A program made the position numbers and the translations under genes. A stretch of 64,000 bases of DNA from CAYZWU01 sp964482235. GTDB taxonomy: Bacteria > Planctomycetota > B15-G4 > CAYZWU01. Within the stretch, counting starts at the first letter, position 1; the number at the start of each line of letters is the position of its first letter. Below the pieces are notes generated by a model. It made no database searches. It saw only the letters and a list, made by a program, of their open reading frames with translations, and was not told where the DNA came from. The DNA is taken from NCBI GenBank assembly GCA_964482235.1, contig CAYZWU010000013.1, forward strand, positions 1-64,000, read 5' to 3'. Of the stretch, positions 16,797 through 24,788 are shown one piece after another.

Positions 16797-17237
16797 CTAT
16801 TTTTTCGGGAGGCCGGAACCCTCCTTGGTCGACCGATCTCCTGCATCGCCCCCGCCCTGGGGCTTGGCCGGGGCCGGGCTCTCGGCAGCCCCGCCCTTCT
16901 TCACCATGTCGGGTCCGATCTTGAAGTGACCGTCCACACGGGCTCCGTTTTCCACGACAAGCTTGGATGACTGCACATCACCGCGCATGTCCGCCGAGGC
17001 ATTGAGCTGCACCTTTTCCGAGGCAGTCACGTTTCCGTGCATGCTCCCGTCGATCTGTACCACCTTGGCCACCACGTTGGCCTGGCAGGTCGCCTTGTCC
17101 GCCACCTCCACCTGGCCCTTGGCCGTGATCGTGCCCTCGAACCGCCCGAGAATCCGCGCCCGGGTCTCTGCCGTCATTTCACCCTTGATGACCGTGTCTT
17201 GACCGATGACGGTCCCACTTTCCTGAGGCTCAGCCAT
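16797..17237 (-). CDS. Bactofilin (polymer-forming cytoskeletal protein)
   Basis: 146 residues, a normal bactofilin length. The central beta-helix repeats run about residues 8-105 (TVIGQDTVIKGEMTAETR, GRFEGTITAKGQVEVADKA, VHGNV-type turns, SKLVVENGARVDGHFKIG). They are flanked by a short N-terminus and a disordered Pro/Gly/Lys-rich C-terminus. Bactofilins self-assemble without nucleotide on the inner membrane and help organise wall synthesis or polarity. AAGGA lies 9 bases before the ATG, and a candidate promoter lies about 110 bases upstream. Confidence 0.88.
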   Translation of the reverse strand: MAEPQESGTVIGQDTVIKGEMTAETRARILGRFEGTITAKGQVEVADKATCQANVVAKVVQIDGSMHGNVTASEKVQLNASADMRGDVQSSKLVVENGARVDGHFKIGPDMVKKGGAAESPAPAKPQGGGDAGDRSTKEGSGLPKK

Positions 17238-17348
17238 TTCATGTTTCCTTAAAAATAAATAAACCGCACTCTATAACCTGGGGATTTGAAACCAATGCAG
17301 GCAGGACGCCCTGAACGGCGAACCGCCCTGCGAAAAGAAAAGAGAATC

Positions 17349-17377
17349 ACCATACGTTTCCGTACTTTTTAATTCAA
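17349..17377 (-). promoter_or_regulatory. Candidate sigma70-type promoter for the bactofilin operon
   Basis: On the minus strand, TTGAAT (17377-17372) and TATGGT (17354-17349) are spaced by 17 bases. Each matches four of six consensus bases. The site lies about 112 bases upstream of the bactofilin ATG in locally AT-rich DNA. Prediction from consensus only. Confidence 0.35.
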
Positions 17378-17447
17378 CCGATCCTCTGCCCGGATCTGAA
17401 CCGCAGCTCGGCCCTCATCCAACCTGTACCAGGAAAGCGCACCCGAT

Positions 17448-17525
17448 CGGCGGTGTAAGGTCCTTTTCAGCCCACTGACGTCGGAAGCCTCCTTTAGGTG
17501 GGCTGAAAAGGACCTGACACCGCCG
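17448..17525. repeat. Hairpin element, copy 3
   Basis: Arms 17448-17475 and 17498-17525 pair over 28 positions with one mismatch (A17457/G17516). The 22-base loop at 17476-17497 carries CCTCCTTTA (17488-17496). It lies 64 bases beyond the 3' end of the esterase gene and upstream of the bactofilin promoter. The tail GCCGCCGGCAATCTCCC and following bases (17522-17547) matches that after copy 2. Confidence 0.95.
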
Positions 17526-17589
17526 CCGGCAATCTCCCTTTACAGGCTCCAGGCAGGGCCAGAGCAGGCGAGATCAGACCAATCAAAGG

Positions 17590-20103
17590 TCAATCGCTGA
17601 AGGCGAACTCCCCGAACCGGATGCTCCAGTCGGGCCCGAAGTAACCCACGGCGCGTACGCCGTCGAAGTGCTTGTCGAGCATCTCGACGCTGAAGACGAG
17701 CAGGTCGGGGTAGCCCGAACCGGAGATGAAGTACATGTTCGAGTTGGCCGCCTTCATCCCTTGAATGCCTGTTCCCGCCACCACGCCGACGGAGGCGATC
17801 GAGCTGCCCGGTCTCGGGCGGATGAAGTTGCAGCCCAGGTCGGCGCCCTTCAGCTCGACGTCGCCGATGGCAATCCGTTCCCGTCCCACCTGAACGGGGC
17901 TTGTTGCCAGGAGCGGCTTCCAGACGGAGTTCGTTTCCGCGTTCCCGTAGAGCACGACATTGCGATCGAGGTCCAGGGTCGGATCGAATTCCGTATCGGC
18001 CAGGACATCGATGGAGCCGTTGCCGCGATACCAGAAGGTCTCGGCATCGTAGCGCGCCTTGGCATAGGACCAGGCGTTCTCGGCCTCGCTCCCCTGGGTG
18101 GAGTAGACGAAGACGACCCTGTTCCGGAAAGCGTCCTTGAACGTTCCGTATCGATGAGGGCCCTTCATCCCGGGACCGCCCTTCTCCGCAATCTCCCAGA
18201 CGCCGCTTCTGCGCAGAAGATGGAGGCCCTGGCCGTCGACGGGCGCAGGGATATCCTTCAGCTCCTGGCCGTCCAGCTTGATTGTCACGGTGTCGCCCGG
18301 ATCGAGCTGATCGAGGTCCAGCGCCAGCCGCTCCACGTTCTCCGTCGTGCCGGTGAAGGTGCGCTCCTTCACGTCCTGCGTGATCGTCGCACCGGAGATC
18401 TTCAGGGCCTGGATCTGGCTTTCGATGGTCAGCCAGTGCGATTGCGCGGAAACCCCCGGGTTGGCGGTGAGGAACTCCACCGTCTTCTTGTCGCGCTTCT
18501 TCGGCGCGGTGTGGTGTTTGAGAAAGTCGAAGAGCGGAGGCCAGTCGCAGCACTTCCCGCCCCACCAGTGTCCGGCGCCGGGGCGTTCGTAGTAGGCGAA
18601 GTCGGCGTGGTATCCGGAAAGGTGCTTCCGCATGAAGCGCGCCTCCGACACGGGGACGTTGTCGTCCCTGTCGCCGTGCAGGATGTAGATCCCGTGGTGG
18701 AGGAAGTTCCGCGACAGGCCGATCGTGTCGCTGGGATTGCTGCCCCGGGCGAAGAGCTCCTCCATGGGATCGGAATCTCCGTCGCGCTTCTTCCCGCCGT
18801 ACGACCAGAAGCTGTACCAGCCCGCGCTGGGGGCGATGGCGGCGAACCGGGCGGGATAGGTGACGCCCAGGTGCCAGGTGCCGTGGCCGCCCATCGAGTG
18901 GCCGGTCAGGTAGGTCCGCTGCGGATCGGTGTCGAACCGCTTCTCGGCCAGGCCGAGCACCTCGAGGGCGTCGAGACGGCCCCAGTCCTCCCAGTCGAAG
19001 CCGAAGGGCCTTCTGTTGGTGGGCGCCACCACGTGCCCCCAGCTCTTCGGACCGTAGGCTCCGGCCTGTCCCTCGGCTTTCACCGCCGCACCGTGGCAGG
19101 AGAGGAAGAGGGCCGGCCTGGCATCTCCCTCGAGCTTCCCCGGCGTCACGGAGTAGTACTGGATGCTGCCGTCGATGTCGCTCACGAAGGTCACCTTGTG
19201 CCGGCTCCCTGGCGACACCACGTTCATCTTCACGTCCAGGGTGTCGAGGGGCTCCGTCGTCGAGCCGCCGCTTCGAGCGAGGGAGAGCCGGGCCTCGGTC
19301 TTGCCGGCCTCCGCTCCTTCGGGCGTCCCGAACCGGAAGCCCACCTTTCGGGAGGTCATCGGCCCGATCTGCGGGACGGGCGCGACAACGGCGTCTACTC
19401 CTTCGGCCTGGCAGCTGATCTCGAGGTCTTTCACCGTTTCTTCCGTGGCGTTGATCACGCGCACCGCTCCCCAGGCGGGATCCGCTTCATCGAGAAGGAG
19501 ATCGGGCAGCAGGATGTCGCGGTTCGTGAGGAAGAGGGAACCGGGAGGCGTCGTGAGCTTGGCGCGCATCTTGCCGCGCGAGATACGGAACAGGAAGCTG
19601 TTGGCTCCCTTCAGGAGGCGGACGGGGTGCTGCACCCAGCCGTAGCTGTAGACGTCGCCGCCGCGCGGCTCGCCGTTCACGAAAACGAGGCTGTGGCCCG
19701 TCGCCTCGAGGATTTTCGTTCTCTCCTCCGGCGACTCCATTGTCACGTGGAGATAGCCGCCGCGAAGGGTCTGGCCCTTGAACCAGCCTTCCTCGTCGGC
19801 AGTGATCTTTACCCAGGCCTGCTCCTTGCCGTTCCGCGACTTGCCGGCCGTATCACCCTCTTTCGGCAGCACGAAGGTGTCCGTGGCCAGTCGGTACTCC
19901 ACCGGATCGGAGTGGATAGCCGAACGCCCGTACCTTCCCAGGCCGCCGGCCGTCAAGCCCTCGTTGAAAACGATCTCGTCCCCCTCGATGCGGGGGGATC
20001 CGCCGCGAGCCTTCTCAGCATCCTGTGTCCGTACGACCGTCTGATCCGCGAAACCGGCGATCATCAGGCAGGCGATCGCCACGATTGTTGCACCCTTTTT
20101 CAT
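17590..20103 (-). CDS. Secreted alpha/beta-hydrolase (esterase/prolyl-oligopeptidase-like) with N- and C-terminal extensions
   Basis: 837 residues from ATG 20103 (GAGGAGA upstream), with a signal peptide at about 1-19 ending in AGFADQ. Residues about 30-300 are beta-rich and include a carbohydrate-binding-like part. A catalytic alpha/beta-hydrolase domain follows at about 310-560: nucleophile elbow GHSMGGHG, acid region HGDRDDNVPVSEA and catalytic His in PGAGHWWG. The C-terminal 280 residues look like a second beta domain. Such enzymes often deacylate polysaccharides or open esters in secreted glycans; the true substrate is unknown. It stands alone with the third hairpin at its 3' end. Confidence 0.82.
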   Translation of the reverse strand: MKKGATIVAIACLMIAGFADQTVVRTQDAEKARGGSPRIEGDEIVFNEGLTAGGLGRYGRSAIHSDPVEYRLATDTFVLPKEGDTAGKSRNGKEQAWVKITADEEGWFKGQTLRGGYLHVTMESPEERTKILEATGHSLVFVNGEPRGGDVYSYGWVQHPVRLLKGANSFLFRISRGKMRAKLTTPPGSLFLTNRDILLPDLLLDEADPAWGAVRVINATEETVKDLEISCQAEGVDAVVAPVPQIGPMTSRKVGFRFGTPEGAEAGKTEARLSLARSGGSTTEPLDTLDVKMNVVSPGSRHKVTFVSDIDGSIQYYSVTPGKLEGDARPALFLSCHGAAVKAEGQAGAYGPKSWGHVVAPTNRRPFGFDWEDWGRLDALEVLGLAEKRFDTDPQRTYLTGHSMGGHGTWHLGVTYPARFAAIAPSAGWYSFWSYGGKKRDGDSDPMEELFARGSNPSDTIGLSRNFLHHGIYILHGDRDDNVPVSEARFMRKHLSGYHADFAYYERPGAGHWWGGKCCDWPPLFDFLKHHTAPKKRDKKTVEFLTANPGVSAQSHWLTIESQIQALKISGATITQDVKERTFTGTTENVERLALDLDQLDPGDTVTIKLDGQELKDIPAPVDGQGLHLLRRSGVWEIAEKGGPGMKGPHRYGTFKDAFRNRVVFVYSTQGSEAENAWSYAKARYDAETFWYRGNGSIDVLADTEFDPTLDLDRNVVLYGNAETNSVWKPLLATSPVQVGRERIAIGDVELKGADLGCNFIRPRPGSSIASVGVVAGTGIQGMKAANSNMYFISGSGYPDLLVFSVEMLDKHFDGVRAVGYFGPDWSIRFGEFAFSD

Positions 20104-20291
20104 TCTATTCTCCTCGGAGCTCTGCAGGGATCCGTGCTGCCGATACCCTCTTTTTTCTTGGTGAACCACAGAGGGGGTTCTTATGATTCACGGCTCGTTT
20201 TAGCAGGTCGCATCCCTGCTGAAAAGAAAATCCGGCCCCGTACGGTCCCGGAGGCAAAGACCGACGCCGATCCCGGCGGGAGGCTTTCGCG

Positions 20292-21173
20292 ATGTTCATC
20301 GGAGGTTTCAGCGCCCTGGCCGGCAGCTTCTGCTGGGCCGCCTGCTCGACGCTCTTCGCCGCCTCCGTGCGCCGTCTCGGCGTCTATTCCCTCAACCTGG
20401 TGCGGCTCTGGCTGGCCCTTCTCTTCCTGGGCGCCACGTTCCTGATCTTCGAGGGATCGCTCCTTCCCTTCGGGGTGCCGCCCCTGGACTGGTTCTACCT
20501 GGCACTCTCGGCAGTGGTGGGCCTGGTGATCGGCGACCTCTTCTACTTCGGGGCTCTCAACTCCGTGGGGCCCCGGATCACGCTCCTTCTCTTCTCCCTC
20601 GCTCCCCCGGTGGCTGCGGCAGGGGAATGGCTGGTCTTCGGCCACGGACTCGGTCCCGCGGCTCTCTTCGGCATGGTCGTCACCCTGTTCGGCGTGGCCG
20701 TGGTGATCTCGGAGCGAAACAACAATTCTGACAAGACCCCCTTCTCCCTCTCCAAGGTCGGGATCTGCCTCGGAGTTGGGGCGGCGCTCTGTCAAGGCGC
20801 CGGGCTGGTGCTGTCGAAGATGGGCCTCGACCATACGGACGGCCTGGGCGGAACCTACATCCGCATGCTGACGGCCGCGCCGCTCTTCACCGTCGCCTTC
20901 CTGGCGAGAGGAGGAACGATCAAGGGCTTGATCGGAGAGAAGAAGGGACTCGGCCTGGCCGCCTGCGGCGCCTTCTTCGGTCCCTTTCTCGGAGTGACCT
21001 TCTCGCTCGTGGCCGTGAAGCATACCCATGCCGGCATCGCCATGACGATCCTGTCCACCACGCCGATCACGGTGCTTCCCTTTTCCGTTCTTGTCTACAA
21101 GGAGCGGCTTTCCACGAGGAGCGTGGCGGGCGCCTGCCTGACCGTTGCAGGCGTGGCTCTTCTCTTTGTGTGA
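20292..21173 (+). CDS. EamA/DMT-family transporter
   Basis: 293 residues, ten predicted transmembrane helices in two homologous halves, as in EamA permeases. The second half includes LVAVKHTHAGIAMTILSTTPI followed by a Pro-rich helix and VYKERLS, the usual EamA end. GGCGGGAGG lies 8 bases before the ATG. Members export or import small metabolites; the substrate cannot be predicted. It is a single gene, divergent from the esterase. Confidence 0.87.
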   Translation: MFIGGFSALAGSFCWAACSTLFAASVRRLGVYSLNLVRLWLALLFLGATFLIFEGSLLPFGVPPLDWFYLALSAVVGLVIGDLFYFGALNSVGPRITLLLFSLAPPVAAAGEWLVFGHGLGPAALFGMVVTLFGVAVVISERNNNSDKTPFSLSKVGICLGVGAALCQGAGLVLSKMGLDHTDGLGGTYIRMLTAAPLFTVAFLARGGTIKGLIGEKKGLGLAACGAFFGPFLGVTFSLVAVKHTHAGIAMTILSTTPITVLPFSVLVYKERLSTRSVAGACLTVAGVALLFV

Positions 21174-21305
21174 GGCGCAGCCGGACTGCTTTCGAAGGAT
21201 TGCGCCGATCTCCCGGGTGGCCTTGCGGCGCCCTTTTGGTTATGCTGCCGCGTTGAGGCCGTCACGACACAGCCAGATATCGAGATCCCGGAAGGAACGA
21301 AACCG

Positions 21306-23492
21306 ATGACACCAAGGGGAAAAGCGGCTCTGATCCTCTGCCTCCTTTTTGTCTTTCTTGCCGCGACGGATGCCCCGGCGCAGCGAAGGAAGTGGCCTCT
21401 TTTTGAACCGGATGATCCCGGTTTCACCGCGGGGGCGCCGAACCTCTTCCTCGAGGCTGACGTGACTGCATCGGGGCAGTGGACCGACCGCGTGCCGGGC
21501 TTTGCGGTGAACGGCGTGCGCGGTAATGCCGGCGAGCACTGGGGCGCGGAGAACATCCCGGTCTGGCTGACCGTCGACATGGCGTCGCCGCGCCGGATCG
21601 ACACGATCCGGCTCTTCACCTACTGGGACGGATCGCGGCACTACCGGTACGTGATCGAGGGCTCGCCGGACAACGAGGCCTGGACCCTTCTCGTGGACAG
21701 GCGGGACAACAAGAAGCCCGCCAGCTCGGCGGGCGAGCTCTTCTCCTTTCCCCCGGCGCAGGTCCGGTACGTCCGGACCACCTTGACCTTCAACTCGGCC
21801 GGCAAGAAGCCGGGCGGGCACATCGTGGAGATCGAGGGATACTGCATGGGACCGGAGAAGGCACGGCAAGAGATCGATCGCCTGGAGGCCTGGGACAGGG
21901 CGGCGCCGGGATTGAGGGGGACCTTCGGCAGCATCGACGAGCGGTACGGCCGCAGCGAGGTGCCTGATGTCACCCCCTCGATGCGATGGTCGGGCACGGC
22001 ATGGCGCGGCGAGAGGCTCGGCGCTCAGCTCCTTCTCTACTCGACGGAGCCGGTCCGGCAGGTGCGGCTCGAGATCACCCCGTTCCGGAGCGCCGACGGC
22101 AGGAGTCTGGGCATCGAATCGCTGAAACCCCGTTTCGTGCGCTACACCCTTGCCGAGGGCCGCGTCACACCCGACGTGCTGGACGACACGGCCTGCCTCG
22201 ACATGGCTGCAGAGACGACGCGCCCGGTCTGGATCAGTATCGAGCCGCCTCGCGACGCCGAGCCCGGCCTCTACACCGGCTGTCTCGGTGTGAAGGCAAG
22301 GGGCGGGATCTCGCTGGCCTTCGATCTCGACCTGGAGGTCCTCCCCCTGACGCTGCCGCCGCCCGGGGAATGGGAGTTCCACCTCGATCTCTGGCAGAAT
22401 CCCTTTGCCGTGGCGCGCTACCATCACGTGGAACCCTGGTCGCCCGAGTTTTTCCTCCTGCTCGAGCCGGTCCTCCGCATGCTGGCCGAGGCGGGGCAGA
22501 AGTGCCTCACCACCAGCATCATCCACCAGCCCTGGGGCGGGCAGACCTTCGATCCCTTCGAGACGATGGTGACGTGGACCCGCCTCGAGGACGGCTCCTT
22601 CTCCTTCGACTACTCCGTTTTCGACCGGTACGTGGAGTTCGGAGCGCAATGCGGCCTCGACAAGTGGATCAACTGCTACTCCATGGTCCCCTGGACGAAC
22701 CGGATCCGGTATCGCGATGCGGCCACGGGCGACCACGTGGAGACAACGGTGAAGCCGGGCGAGCCGGTCTTCGAGGAGTTCTGGAAGCCTTTCCTTCGCG
22801 ACTTCGCCCGCCATCTCAGGAAGAAGGGATGGCTCGAGCGCACCGTCATCGCCATGGACGAGCGTCCCCTCGACCTGATGCGCCCGACGATCGACCTGGT
22901 GCGGCGCACCGCGCCCGGGCTCGGCATCGCCCTGGCCGGCCACAACCTGCCGGCGCTGAAGGATGATATCGACGACTGGTGCGTCTTCCTGTCGCCGCCC
23001 CTCGATCCCGCCATCGTGAAGGAGCGGGCCGCAAGGAGCCGGGTGGAGACCACGTTCTACGTCTGCTGCGGACCGAAGCGGCCGAACACCTTCACCTTCT
23101 CGCCGCCCGCCGAGTCGGCCTGGATGGGGCTCCACGCGGCGTCGCAGCACTACACCGGATTTCTCCGCTGGGCCTACAACAGCTGGGTGGAAGAGCCGCT
23201 CCTGGACACGAACCACGTGACCTGGCCCGCGGGCGACTGCTTCCTCGTCTACCCGGGGCCGCGCAGCTCGATCCGGTTCGAGCGCCTGCGCGAGGGGATC
23301 CAGGAGTACGAGAAGATCAGGATCCTTCGCGGCATGGCCGGCCGGAAGGGGATGAGCGAGGCCCTCTCCGAGCTGGATGCGGCTCTGGCCCTCTTTACCT
23401 ACGAGTCAGCTCTGAAGGAGCCGGCCGCCCGTTTCGTGAAGGTCGCCAAGAGAGCGATCGAGAAGGCCTCCCGCGTCGCCGCGAGGGAGTGA
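21306..23492 (+). CDS. Secreted glycoside-hydrolase-like protein: F5/8-type C domain plus DUF4091
   Basis: 728 residues. A signal peptide (1-25, ending DAPAQ) leads to a discoidin-like carbohydrate-binding domain (about 40-180: VWLTVDMASPRRIDTIRLF, VRYVRTTLTFNS). A beta-sandwich and a TIM-barrel-like DUF4091 domain follow, related to GH123, with WNF/acidic patches such as VIAMDERPLDLM. The C-terminal motif RWAYNSWVEEPLLDTNHVTW and the following GDCFLVYPG are typical of DUF4091. It likely acts on N-acetylhexosamine or related glycans outside the cytoplasm. The sulfatase maturase gene starts 28 bases after its stop. Confidence 0.83.
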   Translation: MTPRGKAALILCLLFVFLAATDAPAQRRKWPLFEPDDPGFTAGAPNLFLEADVTASGQWTDRVPGFAVNGVRGNAGEHWGAENIPVWLTVDMASPRRIDTIRLFTYWDGSRHYRYVIEGSPDNEAWTLLVDRRDNKKPASSAGELFSFPPAQVRYVRTTLTFNSAGKKPGGHIVEIEGYCMGPEKARQEIDRLEAWDRAAPGLRGTFGSIDERYGRSEVPDVTPSMRWSGTAWRGERLGAQLLLYSTEPVRQVRLEITPFRSADGRSLGIESLKPRFVRYTLAEGRVTPDVLDDTACLDMAAETTRPVWISIEPPRDAEPGLYTGCLGVKARGGISLAFDLDLEVLPLTLPPPGEWEFHLDLWQNPFAVARYHHVEPWSPEFFLLLEPVLRMLAEAGQKCLTTSIIHQPWGGQTFDPFETMVTWTRLEDGSFSFDYSVFDRYVEFGAQCGLDKWINCYSMVPWTNRIRYRDAATGDHVETTVKPGEPVFEEFWKPFLRDFARHLRKKGWLERTVIAMDERPLDLMRPTIDLVRRTAPGLGIALAGHNLPALKDDIDDWCVFLSPPLDPAIVKERAARSRVETTFYVCCGPKRPNTFTFSPPAESAWMGLHAASQHYTGFLRWAYNSWVEEPLLDTNHVTWPAGDCFLVYPGPRSSIRFERLREGIQEYEKIRILRGMAGRKGMSEALSELDAALALFTYESALKEPAARFVKVAKRAIEKASRVAARE

Positions 23493-23520
23493 TCGGTCCT
23501 TTTGCGTTGGAAGGAATGAA

Positions 23521-24759
23521 ATGCCTTCGCCCAGAAAACCGCTCAATTCGATCCTGATCAAGCCGGCCGGCCCGGACTGCAACATGGCCTGCGACTACTG
23601 CTTCTATCTCGAGAAGGCGGATCTGTTCACCGAGACCCCGGTCCACAGGATGAGCGAGACCGTCCTCGAGGAGATGATCCGCCAGGTGATGGCCCAGGCC
23701 GGTCCCGAGATCTCCTTCGGCTGGCAAGGCGGCGAACCGACCCTGATGGGCCTCGACTTCTTCGAGAAGGCGGTGGATCTGCAGAAGAGGTACGGCCGCT
23801 CCCGCTCGGTGGGCAACGGACTGCAGACCAACGGCCTCCTGATCGACGGGAAGTGGGCGCCTTTTCTCGCCCGCTACAACGTCCTGGTCGGCCTCTCCCT
23901 CGACGGGCCGGAGCACGTTCATGACCGGTACCGCAAGCTGCGCGGCGGCGGCAGCTCCTGGTCGCGCGTCCGGGACCGCGCCAGGCTGATGCTCGACGCC
24001 CACGTCTCGGTCAACGCCCTCGTGGTGGTGAACGACTACTCGGTCCGGTTTCCCGAGGAGATCTATCTGTTCCACAAGGAGCTCGGCCTGAACTACATGC
24101 AGTTCATCCCGGTCACGGCGCCCTTCACCCTCTCGGCCGAAGAGTACGGCCCCTTCCTCTGCAAGCTCTTCGATCTCTGGCTGGCCGATTTCAAGGATGG
24201 ACTGGCCACCACGTCGATCCGTTTCTTCGACTCCCTCTTCTTTCATTACGTGGACATGCGCCCTCCCGAATGCACCCTCCTCAAGGAGTGCGGCGTCTAC
24301 GTGGTGGTGGAGCACAACGGCGACATCTACTCGTGCGACTTCTTCGTGGAACCTGAGTGGAAGCTCGGCAACATCCTGGACGGCAGCCTGGATCGCATGC
24401 TGAACTCGGAGCGGCAGAAGGAGTTCGGCCAAATCAAGGCCGATCTTCCGGAGCAGTGCTTGAATTGCCGGTGGCGCTCCCTCTGCCGGGGAGGCTGCCA
24501 CAAGGATCGGATCAAGGGACCTGACGGCCAGATGGTGAATTCCCTCTGCCCCGCGTTCCTGCACTTTTTCGAGTATGCGGACGAATCGTTCCAGCAACTG
24601 GCGAGGCAGTGGAAGGAGAGGCAGGCGGCGGAGCAGATGATGCAGGCGCCCCAGCAAGGGAACTCCCGGGCCGCCGGGCCGGCCGGAAAAGTGGGCCGGA
24701 ACGATCCCTGTCCCTGCGGGAGCGGCTTGAAATTCAAGAAGTGCTGCGGCACGGTATGA
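23521..24759 (+). CDS. Anaerobic sulfatase-maturating radical SAM enzyme (anSME) with C-terminal SEC-C motif
   Basis: 412 residues. The radical SAM cluster motif is C20-NMA-C24-DY-C27, followed by GWQGGEPTLMG. The twitch/SPASM region carries the auxiliary-cluster cysteines (CTLLKECGVYVVV, YSCDFF, CLNCRWRSLCRGGC). anSMEs convert an active-site Cys or Ser of sulfatases to formylglycine without oxygen. The last 20 residues (VGRNDPCPCGSG...KKCC) form a SEC-C zinc-binding motif as found at the end of SecA, perhaps guiding the enzyme to nascent exported sulfatases. The stop overlaps the region just before the next gene. No sulfatase with an intact CxPSR or SxPSR box is in the window. Confidence 0.92.
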   Translation: MPSPRKPLNSILIKPAGPDCNMACDYCFYLEKADLFTETPVHRMSETVLEEMIRQVMAQAGPEISFGWQGGEPTLMGLDFFEKAVDLQKRYGRSRSVGNGLQTNGLLIDGKWAPFLARYNVLVGLSLDGPEHVHDRYRKLRGGGSSWSRVRDRARLMLDAHVSVNALVVVNDYSVRFPEEIYLFHKELGLNYMQFIPVTAPFTLSAEEYGPFLCKLFDLWLADFKDGLATTSIRFFDSLFFHYVDMRPPECTLLKECGVYVVVEHNGDIYSCDFFVEPEWKLGNILDGSLDRMLNSERQKEFGQIKADLPEQCLNCRWRSLCRGGCHKDRIKGPDGQMVNSLCPAFLHFFEYADESFQQLARQWKERQAAEQMMQAPQQGNSRAAGPAGKVGRNDPCPCGSGLKFKKCCGTV

Positions 24760-24788
24760 TCCAGGATGCACTGCCAGAAAGGAGCATG

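Larger units (their letters stand above)
17238..17589. other. Intergenic region with hairpin copy 3 and bactofilin promoter candidate
   Basis: The 352 bases between the bactofilin start and the esterase stop contain no supported gene. They hold the promoter candidate near 17349-17377, hairpin copy 3 and its conserved tail. The part next to the bactofilin gene is AT-richer than the flanks, as expected for a promoter. Confidence 0.6.

Noticed and set aside
15801..17525. CRISPR array or integron attC sites
   Set aside because: Only three units at irregular spacing with no spacers between them. The conserved part is the hairpin tip rather than the base, and GTTRRRY ends are missing.
24609..24788. 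Longer N-terminus for the HZS-alpha-like protein
   Set aside because: It would overlap the maturase SEC-C region in another frame and place low-complexity residues before the signal segment; GGAG marks the start at 24786/24789.
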